Source: Virgibacillus litoralis
GTDB lineage: Bacteria; Bacillota; Bacilli; Bacillales; Amphibacillaceae
Assembly: GCF_017873675.1 (NCBI RefSeq)
Contig: NZ_JAGGKK010000001.1
Coordinates: 62,001 to 126,000 of the forward strand
Reading direction: 5' to 3'
DNA length: 64,000 bases
The notes under the pieces are model-generated. The model worked only from the letters and a program-made list of their open reading frames with translations. It was not told the DNA's origin and made no database searches. Each line of letters opens with the position of its first letter. Within the stretch, counting starts at the first letter, position 1. Positions 25,373 through 34,357 of the stretch are shown here, piece after piece. The position numbers were made by a program, and so were the translations under genes.

Positions 25373-26761
25373 CTAAATAACAGATTTGAGACCATTTTGA
25401 AAATATAACGCCCAGACAATTCCTATGGCTGTAAGCGAAATTACTGGGAGCATATGACTGATTGCAACTAAAATAATGAACACAAAGCTTAACCCCTCCC
25501 GCAATTGAAGGGAGCCAGCTTTTTTAGCCAGCACAATGATTGTTTTATCCATGTTCACGTGATACGCATATAAGAAAACACTAATTACGAACACTAACTG
25601 AAAAGGAGCCCATATGTCCCAATGCCTGATGAAGTATGAAAAGATGGGGAGAAATAACAGTCCGCCCCCTATTGCCATCCAATTGAAATATGTCCGCTTA
25701 TACATAGATAGATCCCACGGGAGAACTTCGACAATGTCTGCATGAAAACGATTATGAAACAGATTGGCGCACAAGGCTGTATAAACATGAATTGCAACTG
25801 CCATCCCAATATAGAAAATCCACTCCTCAAAAAATTGTAACGCAACCAGCATTAACAGGATTGCACCGATCACCTGTGCAATCACACCAAAGTTCTTGAC
25901 AAGGTACAGCTCCCAAAGCCTATGGTAGATAGAGAATTTAGTAGCAAAAGAACGCTTTCGCCTCGATGAGTTTTGTAGAATACTATAGGTCTTTTTCTTT
26001 TTAAATTTAGTTTGAGAAACTTTTGAGACCACCAGCATGTTCCATATATAATAATCACTGATTTCAGTTACTCGCTCCCAATTAATTCCCTTGAATAAGC
26101 GAGGCAACATATAAATATGTGCAAGAATAATTAATATAAGCTGTAAGAGTCCAATTAATTTCGTTTCCAATATAACTGCAATGAGATTACTTAAAATAAA
26201 AAGCAGTAGCCACCCAGCTTTTATCCAAAAACGTTGCTGAAACAGTTTCCATTGTGGTACTACCATTACCAGATCATACACAGCAAATAGTGTTAGGTAT
26301 GAGATAATCATTGAACTGGAAATAGGCGTTACTAAAATCAGAAGTGCTGCTATTGAGCTGTAAAGCAAGAGTAGCTTAATTAATTTTTCCACCAATATAA
26401 ATGCCCAAATTTTTTCTCTACTAAATGGCAGCAATCCCAACTGATATTCTGAGGTAGAAAACAGCAAACCTGGATGCTGGAAAGATCTAACGATGTAGCG
26501 GATTGGCAGCACACTTAATAATAGCAAATAGCCTTTGCTCGCATTCTCTTCAACAAAAGCAAAAAACGGTGCAAGCTCCTCAATGATATTACCGGTAAGA
26601 AACAAACTTACCCCTATGTAACCAACTAATGCGGCAACATAAATGGCTGTCGTTAGATCAATTACTATGGCTGCTACTTGTTTGTAAACCTTTTTCTTTT
26701 TGGCGAAACGGCCCCTGCGGATTAACCAATATGCACGAAAATCTGTCTTTCTAGTGATCAT
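25373..26761 (-). CDS. ABC transporter permease (EcsB-like)
   Basis: A 462-residue membrane protein with about ten predicted helices in two groups separated by a basic cytoplasmic loop (KFKKKKTYSILQNSSRRKRS). It partners the ATPase encoded just upstream, and together they resemble EcsAB, which affects protein secretion and processing in Bacilli. Weak motif conservation makes EcsB-like a size-and-context call. The start is ATG 26761 or 26764 inside the end of the ATPase gene, with GGAGG 4-7 nt upstream. The last 60 codons are partly duplicated at 23608-23732. Confidence 0.8.
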   Translation of the reverse strand: MITRKTDFRAYWLIRRGRFAKKKKVYKQVAAIVIDLTTAIYVAALVGYIGVSLFLTGNIIEELAPFFAFVEENASKGYLLLLSVLPIRYIVRSFQHPGLLFSTSEYQLGLLPFSREKIWAFILVEKLIKLLLLYSSIAALLILVTPISSSMIISYLTLFAVYDLVMVVPQWKLFQQRFWIKAGWLLLFILSNLIAVILETKLIGLLQLILIILAHIYMLPRLFKGINWERVTEISDYYIWNMLVVSKVSQTKFKKKKTYSILQNSSRRKRSFATKFSIYHRLWELYLVKNFGVIAQVIGAILLMLVALQFFEEWIFYIGMAVAIHVYTALCANLFHNRFHADIVEVLPWDLSMYKRTYFNWMAIGGGLLFLPIFSYFIRHWDIWAPFQLVFVISVFLYAYHVNMDKTIIVLAKKAGSLQLREGLSFVFIILVAISHMLPVISLTAIGIVWALYFQNGLKSVI

Positions 26762-27452
26762 CATGCTTCCTCCGTCTAATTGTTTTAAAATCATCAATCG
26801 GGCCTTGATCCAGCACTTCCCCATGCTGCAGCATAATATATGTATCTGCAATATCCTTTACCCGCTCCAGTTGATGGGATGTCAATAATACTGCTGTTCC
26901 GCCCCTGGCTTTTTCACGTATTAATTCCTCAAGATAATCCATCGCAAAGACATCAAGTCCCATGAATGGTTCATCGATTAACAGCAGCGGCGTGTCCGGA
27001 AGCAGCGCACAGATGGTCTGTACTTTTTGGCGCATACCTTTAGATAATGATTCAGGATATTCGTTTAGTTTATCCTCCAGTTCAAATCCGGAGGTGTACG
27101 TTTTTATTTTCTCCTCCATTATCGCCTCTTCTACTCCATAACTCATTGCGTACAGTTGAAAATGCTGCATGACAGTTAGCTCTGTCAGTAAAAGCGGTTC
27201 TTCCGGCAAATAGGAAATTTGTTCTTTGTATGTTAAAAGATCATCGTCTTGGGTTGACGTTTCGTTAATGGTAATTTCACCTTTTGCTTTTTCCAGTTCA
27301 CCTAATATTGTCTTCATTAATGTCGATTTCCCTGCACCATTATGTCCAACCAGTGCTACTACCCTCGATTCCTCCATCGCAAACGAAATCTTACTGAGCA
27401 GTGTACTGCCGCCAAGCTGCGTCTCAACATTTTTCAGTTCTAAAATTTTCAT
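26751..27452 (-). CDS. ABC transporter ATP-binding protein (EcsA-like)
   Basis: A 233-residue ABC ATPase with Walker A GHNGAGKST (36-44), signature LSKGMRQK, Walker B LLLIDEPF and the switch histidine in LLTSHQLERV. The signature has SKGM instead of SGGQ, as in EcsA- and exporter-type ATPases of Firmicutes. It powers the permease encoded downstream, whose start it overlaps. ATG 27452 follows GGAGGATACAA. A REP-like inverted pair (27535-27599) lies upstream, between it and the hydrolase gene. Confidence 0.9.
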   Translation of the reverse strand: MKILELKNVETQLGGSTLLSKISFAMEESRVVALVGHNGAGKSTLMKTILGELEKAKGEITINETSTQDDDLLTYKEQISYLPEEPLLLTELTVMQHFQLYAMSYGVEEAIMEEKIKTYTSGFELEDKLNEYPESLSKGMRQKVQTICALLPDTPLLLIDEPFMGLDVFAMDYLEELIREKARGGTAVLLTSHQLERVKDIADTYIMLQHGEVLDQGPIDDFKTIRRRKHDDH

Positions 27453-27534
27453 TTGTATCCTCCAGCATAATTAAAGTGATGTCCTTAACTATTCGACAAA
27501 AGTCATGGTCATTCCTTCTTTTTAGCGGGATGTG

Positions 27535-27599
27535 GGTTCAGGTTCCTCGTCCCCCTTTTGTCGCACTCGCAGATTGAACAGGGACGAGGAACCTGTCCC
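27535..27599. repeat. inverted pair of GGGACAGG-family palindromes
   Basis: GGTTCAGGTTCCTCGTCCC (27535-27553) and GGGACGAGGAACCTGTCCC (27581-27599) face each other across 27 bp, a REPIN-like arrangement. The rest of 27453-27677 holds a further short hairpin (GCCTGTCA...TGACAGGC, near 27613-27653) that may end the hydrolase transcript. Confidence 0.8.
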
Positions 27600-27677
27600 T
27601 GCTTCTCAAAAAAATGCCTGTCAGCTGGAATGATTATGTTCCAGATGACAGGCGCTATTCTCCTTACTGCCTTTATT

Positions 27678-29723
27678 CTATTGATAGACTCTTGGTATTT
27701 CTTTTTTCCAGGTATTTTGGAAGCATTGTTCTCCATTGTGAAAAGCGGTCATTGTATTTGTTAGATAGAATGTATCATTATCACTCGTCATCTCACTATT
27801 GGTAATTAGCTTTACTTCCCAGTCGTCTCTTCCAACTGTCAGTTCCCATTCACATTGCGCCTTGGCAGCTAAAGGATTACCTGATTGAATCGTGTAAGTG
27901 TTTTTATTTATACTTCCATGCTTCAACCCGTTATGAGGCAGCAAACGCTCCCCTTCGTCTGAAAAGTCTTCAAGCAGCCATACATTTGTTATGGTATTAT
28001 GCGAGATGTTTCGTGTCCGATTTTCGGTTCTGAGAATTTCTCTATCAATCACTTGAGCCGTTTCCGGAGAATCAAAATGAACTGCACCATCCACTTCCGG
28101 CTGTGGTGTACGGACTGGCAGCCTTACTTTCGTTGATTCCCCAGCATAGATTTCCAATGTCACGGGTTTTGGTGATGGCCAAGCTTGCGGCCAATACGTT
28201 GGTGATATAGCTACTTCCAGTGAGTGCCCGGCTGGAATTGTTTGTCCGACACTATTCAGTTTAATAGATGCCTGATATTTCTTTCCAGGTTCCAAAGTTT
28301 CCGGATGCTCATGGGAATTAAGGTGATTTAAATTTAACATTCCCCAGCTAAGTAAAGTAGATTCTCCAGTTGGCGCCTTATCACAAAGCCTGACAGCAAC
28401 AAGAGCACTTTCCTGATCGACTGTAAATTCCATGTCAAACATCGGATGCCCTAGCATATCAAAACTTTCTTTAAAAGGATCCGTTGTAAAAACGACTGAT
28501 TTCCCGTTTTCGAATCGCTGATCAGACGGTAAATCACCTGGTTCTCCAAATGGGCAAAATACCCCTGCATAATATCCATGTTCCTGAACGCTTGGCACAA
28601 TTACCTTCTCATTAGAATTCTGTTCAGATTCCAATTTTCCGTCATGAAGCCAGAAATGTTTTTCATTAACATTTTTTGAAGGCCATGAAGAATCAACTAC
28701 CCATTTTCCAGGTCTTTCATCATAGTTAACTTCCGGTAATTCGTTCTCCTGAATCCAAGTTATAAATTTCGGATCATCCTTAACTCCAGTGTCAATCCCT
28801 TTTAACCATTGATCCCACCAGCGAAGACACTCCTGCAGAAAACCAATTGTCGGATCTGGCGTTGCGACTTCTGGATATTCGTGAGCCCACGGTCCAATCA
28901 ACCCTTTAGCATATGGGAGATTTTCAACTAGACGAAACACAGCATCCGTATAGCCATCCTGCCATCCACTAACAGTAAAGACCGGTATCTGAATATCCGA
29001 GTAGTCCTCATTTATCGATCCATGCTTCCAATAGTCGTCTCTTGTTTGGTGGCTCATCCATTCATTAACATATGGAGTAGTCTTCAATCGCTCCAACCAG
29101 TTTTCTTTCCAGCCTTCTCCAACTACTTCTGGATCCTGTGGACGAGCACTGTAAGCGAACATGGTTGATGCCCACCAAAGCATATCTGATGCCAGTATAT
29201 TTCCTCCGCGGTAATGAACATCGTCTGCATAACGGTCATCAGTGGAGCAAAGTGTAATTATTGTTTTTAAGGCTGGGTGCTGTCTTGCAGCAACCTGCAA
29301 CCCATTAAATCCACCCCAGGATTTCCCGATCATTCCAACATCGCCTGTTGCCCATGACTGCTCGTTAATCCAATCGAATACTTCCAAAGCATCATCGTGT
29401 TCCTGTTTCAAATATTCATCTGGCAAAAAACCATCTGAATTACCAGTTCCGCGGATATCAACACGAATACTTGCATACCCATGCCCGGCAAAATAAGGAT
29501 GACGAATTGAGTCGCGAATTGCTGTGAAATCATCTTTTCGATACGGCAGATATTCCAATATAACTGGGACGGGATTTTCCGCTGCATCTTTTGGCAGCCA
29601 GATTGTAGCTGCTAATTTTGTCCCATCAGACATAGGAATCCACACATGATCTTTCTTTTCTATTTCTCTTGGAAACTCTGTTATTGTTTTTCTATCATTT
29701 GAATCACTTACATTAAAAACCAA
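27678..29723 (-). CDS. CocE/NonD family hydrolase
   Basis: A 681-residue serine hydrolase of the CocE/X-Pro dipeptidyl-peptidase (S15) group. The alpha/beta hydrolase domain has VDIRGTGNSDG and the nucleophile Ser135 in GKSWGG; the catalytic Asp lies in FTVSGWQDGYTDA and the His in LIGPWAHEYPE. A C-terminal jelly-roll domain (about 400-670) completes the CocE fold. No signal peptide, so it acts inside the cell on an ester or amide of unknown identity. The TTG start at 29723 has GAGGAG 9 nt upstream. The TetR gene directly upstream, with 14 nt between, is likely its regulator. Confidence 0.88.
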   Translation of the reverse strand: MVFNVSDSNDRKTITEFPREIEKKDHVWIPMSDGTKLAATIWLPKDAAENPVPVILEYLPYRKDDFTAIRDSIRHPYFAGHGYASIRVDIRGTGNSDGFLPDEYLKQEHDDALEVFDWINEQSWATGDVGMIGKSWGGFNGLQVAARQHPALKTIITLCSTDDRYADDVHYRGGNILASDMLWWASTMFAYSARPQDPEVVGEGWKENWLERLKTTPYVNEWMSHQTRDDYWKHGSINEDYSDIQIPVFTVSGWQDGYTDAVFRLVENLPYAKGLIGPWAHEYPEVATPDPTIGFLQECLRWWDQWLKGIDTGVKDDPKFITWIQENELPEVNYDERPGKWVVDSSWPSKNVNEKHFWLHDGKLESEQNSNEKVIVPSVQEHGYYAGVFCPFGEPGDLPSDQRFENGKSVVFTTDPFKESFDMLGHPMFDMEFTVDQESALVAVRLCDKAPTGESTLLSWGMLNLNHLNSHEHPETLEPGKKYQASIKLNSVGQTIPAGHSLEVAISPTYWPQAWPSPKPVTLEIYAGESTKVRLPVRTPQPEVDGAVHFDSPETAQVIDREILRTENRTRNISHNTITNVWLLEDFSDEGERLLPHNGLKHGSINKNTYTIQSGNPLAAKAQCEWELTVGRDDWEVKLITNSEMTSDNDTFYLTNTMTAFHNGEQCFQNTWKKEIPRVYQ

Positions 29724-29737
29724 CTTATTTCACTCCT

Positions 29738-30469
29738 CTAAGATGTACTACTTCCGTTTTCGTTATCGTTACGGTCACCATATATATAGTTGACCTCTTT
29801 TCTTTTTTCAGGAACAACTGTGGACATAATACTTTTATATACATAATTCATTGTTTGCTTTGCAGCTTCCTCTTTTGAAACATTTCTCCGTAAATTGAGG
29901 AGATTTGTTAGCATCCCCGTCCAGATCAACATAGTCATATCAGCGATATACTCAATGTCCTCTTCATGGATAAACCCTTCCTCTTTAGCACTTTGAATAT
30001 AGAGAGAACTTCGGGTAGCTATATTGTGATGTGTGATAATGGATTGCACTTCTTCAGAAAGATTAATTAATTCATTTGCATAAACCTGATAATAATTCTG
30101 CATAAGTTCTTCTGGAATAGTACCAAGGTTTTCAATATAGAGAAGAGAATACACCTCAGGTAATTGAAAGGAATGTTTACAGAAGCATTCCCATGCATAC
30201 AACCATTTTTCCACTGTATTATTGCCTTTTTCCATATAACCAGGCAGGTCTTTTAAGTATTTATCCGTATCACGCATGACAGCAAAAAACTTCAAATGAG
30301 ATAAATCCCGAAAGTAATTGTAAACTGTAGAGCTGGTATACCCAGCCCGATCCGCGATTTCTCGGATAGTTATATGGTGTAAACCCTTCTCTTCAATAAG
30401 CTCTGAAGTTGCATCAAGAAAAAAACGCCACATTCTAGCCGTTTGAATCTCTTTTCTTTTTACATTCAT
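29738..30469 (-). CDS. TetR-family transcriptional regulator
   Basis: A 243-residue regulator with an N-terminal TetR helix-turn-helix: LIEEKGLHHITIREIADRAG followed by STVYNYFRDLSHL. The C-terminal ligand domain is unassigned. It lies 14 nt upstream of the CocE-type hydrolase and the two probably form an operon. The ATG at 30469 is chosen because GAGGTG lies 8 nt upstream; the frame extends by three codons to a GTG that overlaps that site. Whether it also acts on the opuC operon, 180 bp upstream, is unknown. Confidence 0.87.
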   Translation of the reverse strand: MNVKRKEIQTARMWRFFLDATSELIEEKGLHHITIREIADRAGYTSSTVYNYFRDLSHLKFFAVMRDTDKYLKDLPGYMEKGNNTVEKWLYAWECFCKHSFQLPEVYSLLYIENLGTIPEELMQNYYQVYANELINLSEEVQSIITHHNIATRSSLYIQSAKEEGFIHEEDIEYIADMTMLIWTGMLTNLLNLRRNVSKEEAAKQTMNYVYKSIMSTVVPEKRKEVNYIYGDRNDNENGSSTS

Positions 30470-30580
30470 TAGCCGCACACCTCAAAATTTCATTTAATAT
30501 ATTTTTCCACTACGAGAATCATATTGGTAAACTTGACATTTGCCAATGTACTTTATTCTCTCTTCACTGCTCATAACAAC

Positions 30581-30604
30581 CCCCTGGTCAAGACAACCAA
30601 GGGG
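30581..30604 (-). terminator. hairpin after opuC operon
   Basis: CCCCTGGT and ACCAAGGGG form a stem with a one-base bulge and 7-nt loop, placed between opuCD and the TetR gene. The T-run is weak, so it may be only a stabilising hairpin. Confidence 0.5.
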
Positions 30605-30652
30605 CTTCTTCATCATTCCAACTCACGCAAAAACTTCTGCAATATGTTTCAA

Positions 30653-31294
30653 TTAAGCAAGCCGGCGTTTCGTTTTTCCTTCGATTTTCCCTAGTAAAAT
30701 ATCAGCTATAATCGCCATTAAAGTAGCAATGATTGTACCAGCGTAAATCTTTACATCCGACTGAAGGCTAATCCCGGAAATAATCTCTTTTCCTAAGCCA
30801 CCTGCGCCAACGTAAGGACCAAGTGTAGCGACAGAAATAGCGATTACCGCTGCCAGTCTTACCCCTGCCAGCAGAAACGGAATAGATAAGGGAAATTGTA
30901 TTTTTAACAATAATTGAAGTGTCGTCATCCCGTTGCCAACTCCTGCTTCTATAATACTGTCATCTACTTCTTTAATTCCAACATAGGTGTTTTTCACTAT
31001 AGGAAGCAAGGAATATAGAAACAATCCAACGACAATCGTTTCAAATCCAAAGCCTAAATAGAGCATTAATATTGCCAGCATGGCTAAGCTAGGTATCAAC
31101 TGCAATATATTGGTAAGCGAGATGATAACCGGTGCCAGCTTTTCAAACTTTGCTGCAATAATACCAAGCGGTACGCCAACCACGAGTGCCAGCCCGATAC
31201 CATAGGCCACCATTAATAAATGTTCTATCGATAGAGATAACAATTCACTGTAGTTTTCAATTATATATTGGACAAGTCTACTAATGAACTCCAT
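30653..31294 (-). CDS. opuCD: osmolyte ABC transporter permease (OpuCD-like)
   Basis: A 213-residue inner-membrane permease of the glycine betaine/carnitine/choline (OpuC) family, with about six helices and the EAA-type loop IIEAGVGNGMTTLQLLLKIQFP that contacts the ATPase. It is homologous to OpuCB in the same operon and would pair with it in the membrane. Last gene of opuCABCD, 16 bp after the binding protein. Confidence 0.9.
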   Translation of the reverse strand: MEFISRLVQYIIENYSELLSLSIEHLLMVAYGIGLALVVGVPLGIIAAKFEKLAPVIISLTNILQLIPSLAMLAILMLYLGFGFETIVVGLFLYSLLPIVKNTYVGIKEVDDSIIEAGVGNGMTTLQLLLKIQFPLSIPFLLAGVRLAAVIAISVATLGPYVGAGGLGKEIISGISLQSDVKIYAGTIIATLMAIIADILLGKIEGKTKRRLA

Positions 31295-31310
31295 GTTTAT
31301 TCACCTTTTC

Positions 31311-32219
31311 TCAGTCTAACATTCCTTTTTCTTTTAGAAATTCCTCTGATACCTCTTTGATACTTCTCTTTTCAATATCCACTTCATATATTAGATCGGT
31401 CATTTCTTCTGTAGAAATTAGCCCAACTGTAGATTCAACGATTTTATCAATTTCCGAATTTTCATCAATCACGCTATTACGTGCGACTAAAGAAGCCTCG
31501 TATGGTGGAAAGAAATGTTTATCATCTTTTAGAACTTTCAAGTCATATTCCTTTAATTGCGGATCTACTGTATAGGCAGTTACAACGTCCAAATCACCGT
31601 TTGCAATTCCTTCATACATTAATGCAACGTCCATTCCGCGCGCTTCAGCAAATTTATAGCCATATGTTTCCTGAAAGCCTTTATACCCATCATTATCACG
31701 TTCAATCCAGGCATTATCAGTACCTAATACCATTTCATCTGCAAATTCTTCTAATTGTGTTAAGTTTTCTACATTATTTTTTTCTGCAAAGTCTCTGTTA
31801 ACTGCAATACTGTAGTTGTTAATAAAGCCAACCGGGTCATACCACTTGATGTCGTACTTTTCACCAAAGAATTTTTGGGCTTGCTTCAATGTTTTGTCTG
31901 GATTGGTTGAATACTCTACATCATCAAAATAGTTGTTATATACTTCACCAGAAAATAAGTTAGCAAAATCAAATTCTCCACGATCAATTCCAGCAAAAAT
32001 CTGAGCACTCGCTGGAAGGTCTTCAACAATTTCTACTTCATGACTTGTTTGGTCTTCCACTAATGATTTTAAAATTTGTACATTTATTTTAGAGTCAGTA
32101 TTTTTAGCTGCTGCTGCAGTAAATACCTCTCCACCATCTGCTGAACTATCATCTCCACAACCTGTAATTAAAAACATTAAAGCGACTAAACTTGCGACTA
32201 AAAAACTTTTTATCTTCAT
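31311..32219 (-). CDS. opuCC: osmolyte ABC transporter binding lipoprotein (OpuCC-like)
   Basis: A 302-residue binding protein with a lipoprotein signal (MKIKSFLVASLVALMFLITG followed by Cys21; lipobox ITGC). The mature part belongs to the OpuAC/QAT family, with KNTDSKINVQILKSLVEDQT and GLISTEEMTDLIYEVD. It captures glycine betaine, choline, carnitine or related compatible solutes. Aromatic cage residues cannot be assigned by eye. ATG 32219 follows AAGGGGATTTAAA. Confidence 0.9.
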   Translation of the reverse strand: MKIKSFLVASLVALMFLITGCGDDSSADGGEVFTAAAAKNTDSKINVQILKSLVEDQTSHEVEIVEDLPASAQIFAGIDRGEFDFANLFSGEVYNNYFDDVEYSTNPDKTLKQAQKFFGEKYDIKWYDPVGFINNYSIAVNRDFAEKNNVENLTQLEEFADEMVLGTDNAWIERDNDGYKGFQETYGYKFAEARGMDVALMYEGIANGDLDVVTAYTVDPQLKEYDLKVLKDDKHFFPPYEASLVARNSVIDENSEIDKIVESTVGLISTEEMTDLIYEVDIEKRSIKEVSEEFLKEKGMLD

Positions 32220-32236
32220 TTTTAAATCCCCTTTTC

Positions 32237-32878
32237 TTAAGCTCTTTTTACTATATTCTCAATTCTGCCTAAAACAAGATCTAGTGAAACTGCAATTACG
32301 ATGGCCAATATCGTACCCGTGAAAATCATGTATTGATCATTGTAACCAATACCTGCCAGTACAAGGTCACCTAATCCGCCTGCACCAATTAATGCTGCCA
32401 GTGTTGTCCAGCTAATGATATAAACAGCAGTTACACGGATTCCGGACATAACGTATGGAAAAGCAACAGGCAATTCAACTTTGAACAGCCTTTGAAATGT
32501 ACTGAATCCCATTCCTTTCGCTGCTTCAATGATTTCCGAACTAACAGACTCCATACCTGAATACGTGTTTCGTAACAATGGCAGCAATGAATATAACAAC
32601 AAAGCCACTACTGCGGGTGTGAAGCCAATTCCCATTATAGGAATCATAATGGCTAACATAGCAATGGTTGGTATTGTCTGAAACACATTAGCAATGTTAA
32701 AAATAAGACTCTTGATTTTGTTACTTTTCATCTTCGTCATATAAATAGCTAATGGTACGCTTATAGCAACTGCTAAGATGATCACGGTAAAGGAAATAAG
32801 AATGTGCTCATACATGTACTCTAAAATGGATGAATAATCTTCAGACCAATATGTCAAATACTCTGATAGCAATTCCAT
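32237..32878 (-). CDS. opuCB: osmolyte ABC transporter permease (OpuCB-like)
   Basis: A 213-residue permease with about six helices and the EAA loop IIEAAKGMGFSTFQRLFKVE. It is related to the last gene of the operon and forms the second half of the channel. Its ATG follows the opuCA stop with no gap (TAAATG), so translation is coupled. Confidence 0.9.
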   Translation of the reverse strand: MELLSEYLTYWSEDYSSILEYMYEHILISFTVIILAVAISVPLAIYMTKMKSNKIKSLIFNIANVFQTIPTIAMLAIMIPIMGIGFTPAVVALLLYSLLPLLRNTYSGMESVSSEIIEAAKGMGFSTFQRLFKVELPVAFPYVMSGIRVTAVYIISWTTLAALIGAGGLGDLVLAGIGYNDQYMIFTGTILAIVIAVSLDLVLGRIENIVKRA

Positions 32879-34000
32879 TTAAGCAACACCACTCTTACCT
32901 TCTGTTACATTCTTCAATGCCTGCAACAATTTGTCTTTATCCAGAATACCAACAAGTGAATTATCTGGAGAGATTATTGGAGTTGATCCGTGTAACTCGT
33001 CAAGTTTCTTTAATACACTTTCCGTATCTTCATCTTCCGTAATCACCGAGCTTGTTTGCTTAATTAAATCCTGCATATTCTGATCCTTGTTTGACAGCAT
33101 GTCATATAAGTTAATTACACCGGCATAAATTCCATCACGCTTCACAACAGGTGCTTCAGCGATTTGATTGGCTATCATCTTATCCATCGCTGACTCAACC
33201 GAAGTGTCATCTGAAATAGCGATATAATCCTTAGATATAAACTTGTTAAGCTGCGGTAGCTTTCTGTCCATTCCAAGCCTTTTTTCTCCGATAAAATCCT
33301 TCACAAAATCATTTGCGGGATTCTCTAAAATTTGCTGTGGAGACCCTTTTTGGACAATATTGCCATCCTTCATTAAAATGATTTGATCAGCAATTTTTAT
33401 CGCTTCATCCATATCGTGTGTGACGAATATAATCGTTTTATTGATTTCAGATTGAAGACGAAGTAGTTCATCTTGCAATTGTTCTCTGCTGATGGGGTCT
33501 AGAGCACTAAAAGGCTCGTCCATCAAAATGGTAGAAGGCTCTGCAGCAAGAGCACGAATAACACCAATTCGCTGCTGCTGACCACCACTTAGTTCTGAAG
33601 GGTAGCGTAGCATATACGTTTCTGGATCGAGATTGACCATTTCTAACAATTCAACAACTCTATTACGGATTTTCTTCTTTTCCCATTTCAATAGTTTCGG
33701 CACGGTTGCTACATTATTATAAATGGTCATATGAGGGAATAAGCCTATATTTTGGATAACGAATCCCATTTTGCGGCGAAGGGTAATCGGGTTAATGTCT
33801 TTAATATTTTCTTCATCGATCAGAATCTCGCCTTGTGTATAATCTACTAATCGGTTTAGCAGTTTCATAGTTGTCGTTTTACCACAACCACTTGGACCAA
33901 TTAATACATTTATCTTTCCCTCTTCAAACGTTAAATTAATATCTTTTAATGCCTGAAATCCATCATCAAACGTTTTTCCTATGTTCTTTAATTCAATCAA
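32879..34000 (-). CDS. opuCA: osmolyte ABC transporter ATPase with CBS pair (OpuCA-like)
   Basis: A 373-residue ATPase. The ABC domain has Walker A GPSGCGKTT, the Q-loop FVIQNIGLFPHMT, signature LSGGQQQR, Walker B ILMDEPFSALD and the FVTHDMDEA histidine. Residues about 255-370 are two CBS domains (YIAISDDTSVESAMDKMIAN, then SVITEDEDTESVLKKLDEL). In OpuCA proteins these domains sense ionic strength or bind c-di-AMP. I choose TTG 34000, with GGGGGG 6 nt upstream; the longer frame to 34087 lacks a ribosome site. First gene of opuCABCD; no GbsR-type repressor is visible nearby. Confidence 0.92.
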   Translation of the reverse strand: MIELKNIGKTFDDGFQALKDINLTFEEGKINVLIGPSGCGKTTTMKLLNRLVDYTQGEILIDEENIKDINPITLRRKMGFVIQNIGLFPHMTIYNNVATVPKLLKWEKKKIRNRVVELLEMVNLDPETYMLRYPSELSGGQQQRIGVIRALAAEPSTILMDEPFSALDPISREQLQDELLRLQSEINKTIIFVTHDMDEAIKIADQIILMKDGNIVQKGSPQQILENPANDFVKDFIGEKRLGMDRKLPQLNKFISKDYIAISDDTSVESAMDKMIANQIAEAPVVKRDGIYAGVINLYDMLSNKDQNMQDLIKQTSSVITEDEDTESVLKKLDELHGSTPIISPDNSLVGILDKDKLLQALKNVTEGKSGVA

Positions 34001-34192
34001 ATTAGTCCCCCCTTTTGGATTTTTAAGATATGTAAACTTCATCTTTTTGTTTACACAGAGATTCATCATTAAATTGAATCCATTCATTTTATGAACACGT
34101 TCTTCTAATGAACAAGTTCATATTACATAATTTAGTTTAGAAGGTTTATATAACTTTGTCAAATGGCCCTTTGATTTCGGAGGTGGTCCGGG

Positions 34193-34211
34193 GGGACAGG
34201 TTCCTCGTCCC
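34193..34211. repeat. GGGACAGG-family palindrome
   Basis: GGGACAGGTTCCTCGTCCC, the closest copy to the family consensus. It sits in the 357-bp gap upstream of opuCA, which otherwise shows only the terminator of the GH84 gene; no riboswitch or clear promoter was found. Confidence 0.8.
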
Positions 34212-34293
34212 GCACATATCCTCAAGTTCCCTTTATACAAATTGTTAATGTTAGAAAACCTAAACCCTGTTTTCTGCATAAGTGCAAATAAAT

Positions 34294-34327
34294 AAACCCA
34301 CCTGTCGTTAAATAGACAGATGGGTTT
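34294..34327 (-). terminator. terminator after GH84 gene
   Basis: AAACCCACCTGTC pairs with GACAGATGGGTTT (one G-T type mismatch) over an 8-nt loop, read leftward after the GH84 stop. Confidence 0.8.
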
Positions 34328-34357
34328 ATGTTTCAAGATATTTATCTCGACTGCTGT

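Noticed and set aside
34001-34293. Riboswitch or c-di-AMP leader upstream of opuCA
   Set aside because: No conserved riboswitch core was found; the region holds only a dispersed palindrome and AT-rich DNA.
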